Assembly (NCBI GenBank): GCA_003552765.1
Contig: PUOI01000107.1
Location: 1-5,444, forward strand
Length of the DNA: 5,444 bases
DNA from: Candidatus Hydrogenedentota bacterium
GTDB taxonomy: Bacteria; Hydrogenedentota; Hydrogenedentia; Hydrogenedentales; SLHB01
Reading direction: 5' to 3'
The position numbers and the translations under genes are program-made. Positions 1-5,444 of the stretch are shown here, in pieces. Under the pieces are notes generated by a model. It was not told where the DNA came from, made no database searches, and worked only from the letters and a program-made list of their open reading frames with translations. Each line of letters opens with the position of its first letter. Position 1 is the first letter of the stretch.

Positions 1-2
1 AG

Positions 3-200
3 AATCTCTACATTGTCCGCATGGAAGACGAGGAAGTCGTCCGTCTCGGCAGCTTTTATCAGCCCGAGGAGTTTACTGGCGCATGGCGGTGCGACCTGCA
101 TCCGCGATGGAACCGCGACGGCACGCAGATTTGCATCGACTCCACGCACGACGGCAGCCGGCAGGTCTACGTATTGGATCTCGCGTTTGAGGGCGAATAA
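3..200 (+). CDS. C-terminal end of a TolB/PD40-like beta-propeller protein (partial)
   Basis: The frame starting at base 3 is open from the left edge to a TAA at 198-200 and gives 65 residues; the start lies outside the window. The residues DLHPRWNRDGTQICIDSTHD followed by GSRQVYVLDL have the form of a PD40/TolB-type propeller blade: a 'hPrWsrDG..i.fdS...G..qiYvlDl' pattern with the strand-turn-strand Trp, Asp-Gly and Tyr-x-x-Asp positions in place. This ending is common in oligogalacturonate-lyase-like and WD40-like periplasmic propeller proteins of planctomycete-type bacteria. Those families either cleave unsaturated uronides or have no known activity, and 65 residues cannot decide between them. 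The gene is co-directional with the sulfatases and ends 137 bp before the first, which fits a carbohydrate-degradation setting. The hairpins just behind it suggest it may be a separate transcription unit. The family-level call is fairly safe; the enzymatic function is not known. Confidence 0.7.
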   Translation, partial: NLYIVRMEDEEVVRLGSFYQPEEFTGAWRCDLHPRWNRDGTQICIDSTHDGSRQVYVLDLAFEGE

Positions 201-202
201 TC

Positions 203-221
203 TGATGCTTTGGTAGCATCA
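203..221 (+). other. Small perfect inverted repeat behind the first gene
   Basis: TGATGCT (203-209) and AGCATCA (215-221) form a perfect 7-bp stem around the 5-base loop TTGGT, starting 2 bases after the stop codon at 198-200. No T-run follows it. It could protect the 3' end of the mRNA or be part of a bipartite termination region with the GC-rich hairpin at 234-250. Its role is inferred only from position. Confidence 0.4.
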
Positions 222-233
222 ACACATGCAGAG

Positions 234-250
234 GCCCGCGGAGCGCGGGC
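234..250 (+). terminator. Possible terminator hairpin after the beta-propeller gene
   Basis: GCCCGCG (234-240) and CGCGGGC (244-250) form a perfect 7-bp GC-only stem with a 3-base GAG loop, 33 bases after the upstream stop codon. The sequence that follows is GGTTTGGTGT, with only a three-T run, so it is not a textbook intrinsic terminator. It is the best termination candidate in the window, and no comparable structure was seen between the sulfatase genes. A transcript-processing or Rho-assisted role is equally possible. Confidence 0.4.
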
Positions 251-327
251 GGTTTGGTGTAGGAATTCCGGGGCGCGGTGTAACGCTCGGGCGCCAAAGG
301 CCGTGAACCGGCGAACGAAGGATATGT

Positions 328-333
328 AGGGGG
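328..333 (+). promoter_or_regulatory. Ribosome binding site of the first sulfatase
   Basis: AGGGGG lies 4 bases before the ATG at 338, which is closer than usual. A second purine run, AAGGA at 318-322, is 15 bases away. The same frame is closed by a TAA at 281-283 and holds no other ATG before 338, so this start is well fixed. The twin-arginine motif begins at residue 7, as expected for a true N-terminus. Confidence 0.55.
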
Positions 334-337
334 TTAC

Positions 338-2287
338 ATGAGTCATTCGCGTTTCACGCGCCGCCATTTTCTTCAGACCAGCCTGCTCGCCGCGGGCAGC
401 CCGTTGGCGATGCGATTCGCCGGGGCGCGGGCAAACGACAACGAGAAGCCCAACATCCTTTGGCTGACTTGTGAAGACATTGGGCCGCATCTGGGGTGTT
501 ACGGCGATCCCTATGCCCACACGCCCAACATCGACGCCTTCGCCGAGATGGCGTTGCGCTACGACGTATGCTGGTCGGACGCGCCCGTGTGTTCGCCCGC
601 CCGCACGGCCCTCATCACGGGGATGTACCCGGCCACACTGGGCGCGCACAACCATCGCAGCACGGTGGGGATGCCGGATTTCGTGAGCTTGTACCCCGAA
701 TTTCTTCGGGAAGCCGGGTATTACTGCACGAACAACGCCAAGGAAGACTACAACGTCCTTAAACCCAACGGGGTGTGGGACGAGTCGTCGAACCAAGCGC
801 ACTATGCCGATCGCGAGGAGGGCCAGCCTTTCTTCGCCATCTTTAACAACATGGACAGCCACGGCGGGCGAATCCGCAACCGGACCGAACTGCCGCACCA
901 CGATCCGGACGAGGCCCCCTTGCCTCCGTATCACCCCGACACGGAGGAGTTCCGCCGGGATTGGGCGCAGTACTACCATTCCGTCACGATCATGGATGAA
1001 TGGTTCGGGGAGATGATGGAGGAGGTCCGGGAGAACGGGCTGCTCGAGAACACCATCATCTTTTTCTACAGCGACCACGGTTCGGGCATGCCGAGGCACA
1101 AACAGCTCGCCTACAATTCCGGCCTCCACGTGCCGTTTCTGGTCTACATTCCCGAGAAATACCGCCATCTTGCCCCGGCGGACTACGAGCCCGGCGGGGC
1201 CACCGAGCGTCTGGTGGGTTTCGTGGACATGGGGCCCACCGCGCTGAGCCTGGCGGGCGTCGAGCCGCCGGAGTGGATGCATGGACGCCCCTTCATGGGG
1301 CCCCACGAGTCGGAGCCGCGCGAGTATCTCTTCGGGTTCCGCGGCCGCATGGACGAACGCCAGGACATGGTGCGTTCGGTGCGCGACGGGCGCTACATCT
1401 ACATCCGCAATTACACGCCCCACCTCAAACACGGCCACTTCAGCAGCTACATGCACCTGTTCGAATCGGCCCGGTCATGGCGCACGCTCCACGAGGCCGG
1501 CGAATTGGACGAGGTTCAGCGGCGAGTTTGGGAACCCAAACCGCCCGAAGAACTGTACGACCTGGAGCAAGACCCGCACGAGATCGAGAATCTCGCCGGT
1601 TCAGACGAACACCAAGACGTGCTTGGTCGGCTGCGCCAGGCCCATCGCGAACACATGTTCGCCATTCACGATGCCCAATTCCTGCCCGAGGCGGAGATGC
1701 ATCATCGCGCCAAGGGAACCACTGCTCCATGGACTGAGGCTGCCGGAGGCCGGAGCATCCATGAGATGGTTCGGGATTCAGAGCAGTATCCCTTGGAGCG
1801 TCTCTTTGATATGGCGGAAACGGCCGCCGGTTATTCGATGGACGACGTCCCGGCGTTGATCAACGCGATGGACGATGACGATTCCGGCATTCGTTACTGG
1901 GCGGCGATGGGCGTTCTGATACGCGGAACCGAGGCCTTCGAGGCTGCGGCGTCCGAAGTGCGCCAGGCGATCGACGACGAGAGTCCGAGCGTTCGTGTCG
2001 TCGCCGCCGAGACGCTGGCGCGATACGGCGGCGAAAACGATCATAGCAACGGGCTCGATGCATTGGCCGAGCTTGCTCAGCCGGACGTGCACGGTGTCTA
2101 CGTCACGTTCGAGGCGCTGAATGCATTCGGCAACCTGGGCGCCAAGGCCGAAGCCATCGAAGAGCAACTGAACGAAAACGCCGATACGGATCCCAACGCG
2201 CCACAACGCGGCGCCAACGAATACATCGATCGTCTTCGTCCCGACACAGATCATCAAGGCGTGCAATGGGTTAGACAACACTGGTGA
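338..2287 (+). CDS. Tat-exported SGSH-like sulfatase with C-terminal HEAT-like repeats
   Basis: This 649-aa protein is predicted to hydrolyse a sulfate ester or N-sulfate group on a carbohydrate outside the cytoplasm. Residues 7-13 (TRRHFLQ) are a twin-arginine motif, followed by a hydrophobic stretch and a likely ARA cleavage site ending at residue 32. The sulfatase domain covers about 37-440. C85-S-P-A-R89 is the activation motif, with Cys85 to be oxidised to formylglycine. E46-D47 and D246-H247 are likely calcium ligands, and K135 (in NAKEDY), H175 and K255 are candidate active-site residues. The CEDIGPH opening, the NAKEDY segment in place of GKWHLG, and the SDHG form resemble heparan N-sulfatase-like family members rather than arylsulfatase A. 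The PPEELYDLEQDPHEIENLA segment (402-420) is the usual end of the sulfatase core. The tail at about 501-605 has three helical-pair repeats resembling HEAT repeats, an extra module found in some planctomycete-type sulfatases and probably used for binding. The next sulfatase follows after 97 bp. The sulfatase call is very safe; the substrate is unknown. Confidence 0.95.
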   Translation: MSHSRFTRRHFLQTSLLAAGSPLAMRFAGARANDNEKPNILWLTCEDIGPHLGCYGDPYAHTPNIDAFAEMALRYDVCWSDAPVCSPARTALITGMYPATLGAHNHRSTVGMPDFVSLYPEFLREAGYYCTNNAKEDYNVLKPNGVWDESSNQAHYADREEGQPFFAIFNNMDSHGGRIRNRTELPHHDPDEAPLPPYHPDTEEFRRDWAQYYHSVTIMDEWFGEMMEEVRENGLLENTIIFFYSDHGSGMPRHKQLAYNSGLHVPFLVYIPEKYRHLAPADYEPGGATERLVGFVDMGPTALSLAGVEPPEWMHGRPFMGPHESEPREYLFGFRGRMDERQDMVRSVRDGRYIYIRNYTPHLKHGHFSSYMHLFESARSWRTLHEAGELDEVQRRVWEPKPPEELYDLEQDPHEIENLAGSDEHQDVLGRLRQAHREHMFAIHDAQFLPEAEMHHRAKGTTAPWTEAAGGRSIHEMVRDSEQYPLERLFDMAETAAGYSMDDVPALINAMDDDDSGIRYWAAMGVLIRGTEAFEAAASEVRQAIDDESPSVRVVAAETLARYGGENDHSNGLDALAELAQPDVHGVYVTFEALNAFGNLGAKAEAIEEQLNENADTDPNAPQRGANEYIDRLRPDTDHQGVQWVRQHW

Positions 2288-2384
2288 GGTGGCGGGAGCC
2301 CGAACGTTGTAACTCCGAGTTTAGCGGTGCGAAAAAATTTATGGAAGGCCGAAGGAAGAAGAATCGAAAAGGAGAGTTGTTGCG
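2288..2384 (+). other. Short gap between first and second sulfatase
   Basis: The 97-bp gap has no strong hairpin followed by a T-run, so read-through from the first sulfatase is likely. It is locally AT- and purine-rich, with A6T3 at 2332-2340 and then a long purine stretch ending in the Shine-Dalgarno at 2370-2374. The AT-rich stretch could contain a weak internal promoter, but no properly spaced -35/-10 pair was seen. Confidence 0.4.
2370..2374 (+). promoter_or_regulatory. Ribosome binding site of the second sulfatase
   Basis: AGGAG lies 10 bases before the ATG at 2385. The frame is closed upstream by a TAG at 2322-2324, with no other ATG between, so this start is supported. The twin-arginine motif at residues 7-8 agrees. 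Confidence 0.7.
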
Positions 2385-3812
2385 ATGAATAGGTGTTGGG
2401 ACAGAAGAGATTTCTTGAAGACGGTGGGCGCGGGCATGGCGGCGTTGCCGTTTGTGGGAATGGGCCCGGCCGGGGCCGTGGAAGGCAGGCGGCCGAACAT
2501 CATCTTCATCATGGTCGATGACATGGGCTACGGCGATCTCGGCGTCTATGGGCAAGAGCACATTCAGATGCCCCGCGTGGACCAGATGGCGCGCGAAGGG
2601 ATTCGCTACACGGACTGCTACGCCGGACACACGGTGTGCGCCCCGTGCCGCAGCGTCCTAATGACGGGCCTGCATACCGGTCACACCACCGTGCGGGGCA
2701 ACGCCAGCAACGTGGAAGGCCATGGCGCGGTCGAGTGCACGGGCGGCGGCGGGGGATTACGCGTGCCCCTGCGGGAGGACGACGTGACCGTGGCGGACGT
2801 GCTCAAGGAAGCGGGCTACGTTACGGGCATCACGGGCAAATGGGGGTTGGGCGAACCGGGCACCCCCGGCGTGCCGAACAAGCAAGGCTTCGACGAATGG
2901 CTCGGCCTGCTCAATCAGCGGCGCGCTCATTCCTATTACCCCGAATACATCTGGGAGAACCAGGAGAAGCTGCATCTCGAGGGCAACACGGGCACGCGGG
3001 AGGATTTCGCCACCGAAGAAGTATATGTCCACGACCTGTTCACGGACTTCGCCCTCGACTTCATCGAACGCCACGGACCCGGGCAGGATCCCTTCTTTCT
3101 TTATGTGCCGTACACCGTTCCACATGATCGATGGCAGATCCCGGAACTCGAACCGTATACCGAGGACACGGATTGGAGCGATGAAGAAAAGGTGTACGCC
3201 TCCATGCTTACCCGGGCCGACCGCGATGTGGGCCGCATGCTTGACTTGCTCAAGGAGTTGGGTATCGACGAGGACACCATCGTCTTCTTCTGCTCGGACA
3301 ACGGCGCCCAGAACCGGTACGAGGGCGTATTCGACAGCTCCGGCCCGTTACGCGGCATGAAACGCTCCATGTACGACGGCGGTCTCCGGACGGTCATGGT
3401 CGTCTGGTGGCCCGGCGTCATCGAGGAGGACGCCGTCAGCCACGACATCTGGTATTACGCCGACGTGCTGCCGACGCTGGCCGAGCTGGCGGACGTCTCG
3501 CCGCCCGAAGACATTGACGGCGTCAGCGTCGTGCCCAGCTTATTGTCCCAGCCGCAACCCGAACTGGAGGACCGGCCCCTATACTGGGAATTCACGCATG
3601 GCGGCGACTTCAAGCAAGCCGCCCGCCGGGGGAAATGGAAGGCGGTGCGGCAAGCCCACGACGCGCCCATCGAACTCTATGACTTGTCCGAGGACATTGG
3701 CGAGGAAAACGATATCGCGGAGGACCATCCCATCATCGTGGACTGGTTTGAACGCTATTTCGTGGAGGGTCGCACGCCTTCGCCCAGTTGGCCAAGCCCC
3801 TTGGACACATAA
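2385..3812 (+). CDS. Tat-exported arylsulfatase-A-like sulfatase
   Basis: This complete 475-aa single-domain sulfatase has a length normal for the compact arylsulfatase-A-like group. The signal is DRRDFLK (6-12), a hydrophobic stretch and a likely AGA cleavage site ending at residue 31. D45-D46 and D305-N306 are the expected calcium ligands. C85-A-P-C-R89 is the formylglycine motif, followed by SVLMTG. K152 (in GKWGLG), H247 (in VPHDRW) and K326 (in LRGMK) match the catalytic Lys, His and Lys of characterised arylsulfatases. The sequence VRGN (103-106), a Gly-rich insert with five glycines (120-124), LNQRRAHSYYP (176-186) and the ending EGRTPSPSWP (461-470) are typical of uncharacterised carbohydrate sulfatases of this branch. 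The Cys at the fourth position of the motif is unusual (Ser is common) but should still fit the CxPxR recognition rule. It probably forms an operon with its neighbours, 97 bp behind and 62 bp ahead. It is expected to desulfate a polysaccharide or oligosaccharide in the periplasm or at the surface; substrate and position cannot be read from the sequence. Confidence 0.95.
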   Translation: MNRCWDRRDFLKTVGAGMAALPFVGMGPAGAVEGRRPNIIFIMVDDMGYGDLGVYGQEHIQMPRVDQMAREGIRYTDCYAGHTVCAPCRSVLMTGLHTGHTTVRGNASNVEGHGAVECTGGGGGLRVPLREDDVTVADVLKEAGYVTGITGKWGLGEPGTPGVPNKQGFDEWLGLLNQRRAHSYYPEYIWENQEKLHLEGNTGTREDFATEEVYVHDLFTDFALDFIERHGPGQDPFFLYVPYTVPHDRWQIPELEPYTEDTDWSDEEKVYASMLTRADRDVGRMLDLLKELGIDEDTIVFFCSDNGAQNRYEGVFDSSGPLRGMKRSMYDGGLRTVMVVWWPGVIEEDAVSHDIWYYADVLPTLAELADVSPPEDIDGVSVVPSLLSQPQPELEDRPLYWEFTHGGDFKQAARRGKWKAVRQAHDAPIELYDLSEDIGEENDIAEDHPIIVDWFERYFVEGRTPSPSWPSPLDT

Positions 3813-3874
3813 CGTCAAAGCGAATCCATGTACGCAAACATTTGGCAAAGCCAGGAGAGAGGGGAAAGATTGTG
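3813..3874 (+). other. Short gap between second and third sulfatase
   Basis: The 62-bp spacer has no terminator-like hairpin and ends in a purine-rich Shine-Dalgarno region, which supports co-transcription of the second and third sulfatases. Confidence 0.45.
3853..3864 (+). promoter_or_regulatory. Ribosome binding site of the third sulfatase
   Basis: AGGAGAGAGGGG contains two overlapping Shine-Dalgarno candidates. AGGGG at 3860-3864 has the better spacing, 10 bases before the ATG at 3875; AGGAG at 3853-3857 is 17 bases away. A GTG at 3872 directly precedes the ATG in frame, so the true start could be one codon earlier without affecting the protein materially. Confidence 0.6.
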
Positions 3875-5444
3875 ATGAAAAAGCAATGGGATCGGCGCAG
3901 TTTCTTGAAGGCGATGGGCGCGGGCGTGGCGGCATTGCCGTTCGCGGGGATGACGGCCGCCAAGGCGGCCGAGGATAATCGCCCCAACATCGTGGTCATC
4001 ATGGCGGACGATTTGGGCTACAGCGACTTGGGCTGTTACGGCGGCGAGATCAATACGCCCAACTTGGATGGCCTCGCGGAAAACGGCTTGCGGTTCACCC
4101 AATTCTACAACGCGGGCCGGTGTGTGCCGACACGAGGCTCCATTCTCACCGGACTGTATCCGCATCAGGCCGGCGTCGGGGCGATGGTGGGGCCGGGCGA
4201 TGCGCCGGGGTACCGGGGCCGGTTGGTGGACCGTTGCGTCACCATGGGCGAGGTCCTCGGCGAAGCGGGCTACCAGACGTTCATAAGCGGGAAGTGGCAC
4301 GTCACCCACTACAACTACGGCGACCCGGTCCCCACCCTTCACCGCGACACGTGGCCGTTGCAACGCGGATTCGACCGGTTTTACGGGCATTTATCCGGAG
4401 CGGGCAGCTATTACGACATGGTCAGCCTCACAAAAGGCAACGCGCTCATCCCGTCGCAACCGCGATTCGACGATCGAGACGAGTTCTACTATACGGACGA
4501 GGTGAACGACCACGCGGCGAAGTTCATCCGTGAGGCGGAGGAGGATGAACCCCTGTTTCTCTATGTGGCGCACTTCGCCCCGCATTGGCCGTTGCACGCG
4601 TTGCCGGAGGACATCGCGAAGTACGATGGCGTCTACGACAAAGGCTGGGATGAAGTCCGGAGCCGGCGTCAGGAGCGGATGATTGAGATGGGCATCTTGG
4701 ACGAGGACTGGCCGCTGACGCCGCGCGACGATCGCGTGCCGCCGTGGGAAGAGGCCGAGCACAAAGAGTGGGAGGCTCACCGCATGGCGGTATACGCGGC
4801 CATGGTCGACAACATGGACCAAGGCATCGGCCGGGTCATCGACGCGCTTAAGGAAACGGGACGCTTTGAGAATACGCTCATCCTGTTTCTGTCGGATAAC
4901 GGCGCGGCGGACGAAGTTATCCAAGGCACCGACACGCGCCACGGCTATTTCGCGCGGGGCGGCACGGATCCCGACATTATGCCGGGCGGGCCGGATACCT
5001 ATGCCGCTTATGGGCCCGAGTGGGCGAACGCGTCGAACACGCCGTTTCGTCTCTACAAGAAATGGAACCACGAGGGCGGCGTGGCGACGCCCCTTATTGC
5101 GCATTGGCCCGAGGGCATCACCGACCACGGCGCGCTGCGCCATGAACCCAGCCACATCATCGACCTCATGGCCACCGCCGTGGATCTCGCCGGCGCCGAA
5201 TATCCCGAGACCTACAACGGTCACGACATCCTGCCCATGGAAGGCGTCAGCCTTGTGCCGGCCTTCAACGGCGAATCGCTCGGCCGCGAAGAGCCCATCT
5301 ACTTCGAGCACATGGGCAACCGCGCGATTCGTGACGGCAAATGGAAGCTCGTTAGCGAACAAGGCGGTGAATGGGAACTCTACGACATGGAGGCGGACCG
5401 CGTGGAGTTGAACAATCTCGCCGAGGAGTATCCGGAGCGCGCGG
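3875..5444 (+). CDS. Tat-exported AtsA-like arylsulfatase (3' end cut by window)
   Basis: The frame is open from the ATG to the right edge, giving 523 codons plus one base. The relatives I know are about 540-590 aa, so little is probably missing. The signal is DRRSFLK (6-12), a hydrophobic stretch and a likely AKA cleavage site near residue 31. D45-D46 and D341-N342 are the calcium ligands. C83-V-P-T-R87 is the formylglycine motif, followed by GSILTGLYPHQAGVG, a hallmark of the long bacterial arylsulfatases. K140 and H142 (GKWH), H237 (in APHWPLHA) and K395 (in PFRLYKKWNHEGG) match the remaining catalytic positions. The C-terminal RDGKWKLV (486-493) and WELYDMEADRVELNNLAEEYP (from about 500) form the usual end of the fold. 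Family members hydrolyse aryl or carbohydrate sulfate esters; the natural substrate here is probably a sulfated glycan, given the neighbouring genes. The N-terminal 26 residues closely match the second sulfatase while the body does not. The family call is very safe; the specificity is unknown. Confidence 0.95.
   Translation, partial: MKKQWDRRSFLKAMGAGVAALPFAGMTAAKAAEDNRPNIVVIMADDLGYSDLGCYGGEINTPNLDGLAENGLRFTQFYNAGRCVPTRGSILTGLYPHQAGVGAMVGPGDAPGYRGRLVDRCVTMGEVLGEAGYQTFISGKWHVTHYNYGDPVPTLHRDTWPLQRGFDRFYGHLSGAGSYYDMVSLTKGNALIPSQPRFDDRDEFYYTDEVNDHAAKFIREAEEDEPLFLYVAHFAPHWPLHALPEDIAKYDGVYDKGWDEVRSRRQERMIEMGILDEDWPLTPRDDRVPPWEEAEHKEWEAHRMAVYAAMVDNMDQGIGRVIDALKETGRFENTLILFLSDNGAADEVIQGTDTRHGYFARGGTDPDIMPGGPDTYAAYGPEWANASNTPFRLYKKWNHEGGVATPLIAHWPEGITDHGALRHEPSHIIDLMATAVDLAGAEYPETYNGHDILPMEGVSLVPAFNGESLGREEPIYFEHMGNRAIRDGKWKLVSEQGGEWELYDMEADRVELNNLAEEYPERA

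Larger units (their letters stand above)
201..337 (+). other. Intergenic region and leader of the first sulfatase
   Basis: This 137-bp gap holds the two hairpins at 203-221 and 234-250. They are followed by weaker potential stems: GGCGC at 272-276 with GCGCC at 291-295, and GCCG at 300-303 with CGGC at 309-312. If the hairpins end the upstream transcript, the promoter for the sulfatase genes should lie between about 250 and 325. I could not find a convincing -35/-10 pair there. A Shine-Dalgarno-like AGGGGG is at 328-333. No small ORF or RNA gene is supported. Confidence 0.5.

Noticed and set aside
251..327. Possible sigma-70 promoter for the sulfatase genes (TTGGTG near 254 with TGTAAC near 279)
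   Set aside because: The spacing (about 19 bases) and the poor -10 match make it no better than chance in this sequence.
167..1456. A 429-codon open frame on the - strand opposite the first sulfatase
   Set aside because: It is a shadow of the high-GC coding frame on the + strand: its composition is low-complexity (Val/Arg/His rich), it has no recognisable motif, and the + strand frame carries a full sulfatase with catalytic residues.
1000..1737. A 245-codon open frame on the + strand inside the first sulfatase, in another frame
   Set aside because: Its product is Arg/Pro/His-rich with no motifs, while the overlapping frame contains the sulfatase core; there is no sign of a frameshift in the main gene.
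2307..2343. Possible internal promoter in the AT-rich part of the gap before the second sulfatase
   Set aside because: A TTGTAA hexamer and the A6T3 stretch are present, but the spacing to any -10-like sequence is about 25 bases, too long for a standard promoter.
2341..2388. A 15-codon mini-ORF whose TGA overlaps the ATG of the second sulfatase (ATGA)
   Set aside because: The overlap would suit translational coupling, but the mini-ORF has no Shine-Dalgarno, its product is just a translation of the purine-rich leader (Lys/Arg/Glu), and the sulfatase has a good binding site of its own.
4391..5362. A 323-codon open frame on the - strand opposite the third sulfatase
   Set aside because: Same reason: it mirrors a well-conserved sulfatase gene and has no domain-like sequence of its own.
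1..5444. Mobile elements, CRISPR arrays, tRNA or rRNA genes
   Set aside because: No terminal inverted repeats, transposase-like frame, regularly spaced repeats or cloverleaf-like sequence was seen on either strand.

Overview
The window looks like part of a carbohydrate-sulfatase gene cluster from a high-GC, sulfatase-rich bacterium. All genes lie on the + strand. Dense arrays of divergent, Tat-exported formylglycine sulfatases next to a PD40-type beta-propeller protein are typical of Planctomycetota, Verrucomicrobiota/Lentisphaerota and related lineages such as Hydrogenedentota. The phylum is an inference from gene content and style, since no marker gene is present.

Layout: (1) 3-200 is the last 65 codons of a gene ending in a TolB/PD40-like beta-propeller blade, resembling the C-terminus of oligogalacturonate-lyase-like or WD40-like periplasmic proteins. 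(2) 201-337 is non-coding, with two perfect hairpins close behind that gene (203-221 and 234-250, a possible terminator) and then the leader of the next gene. (3) 338-2287 encodes a 649-aa sulfatase of the heparan N-sulfatase (SGSH)-like type, with a C-terminal HEAT-like repeat tail. (4) 2385-3812 encodes a compact 475-aa arylsulfatase-A-like enzyme. (5) 3875 to the right edge encodes a third sulfatase of the long AtsA-like arylsulfatase type, cut off by the window end after 523 codons.

Each sulfatase has a twin-arginine signal, a Cys-type CxPxR formylglycine motif and recognisable metal and catalytic residues, so all three are predicted to be active. They differ strongly in body sequence and belong to three different branches of the family, so they probably act on different sulfate positions or linkages of one or more sulfated polysaccharides outside the cytoplasm. 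The spacings (97 and 62 bp), the strong Shine-Dalgarno sequences and the lack of a convincing terminator between them suggest co-transcription. No formylglycine-generating enzyme or anSME maturase, glycoside hydrolase, lyase or transporter is in the window.

No mobile element, CRISPR, tRNA or rRNA was seen. The main points of interest are the HEAT-tailed SGSH-like sulfatase, the near-shared Tat signal cassette of the second and third sulfatases, and the CAPCR form of the activation motif in the second. I do not see a clearly new biological system here. It reads as a well-formed sulfatase cluster with a few unusual details.
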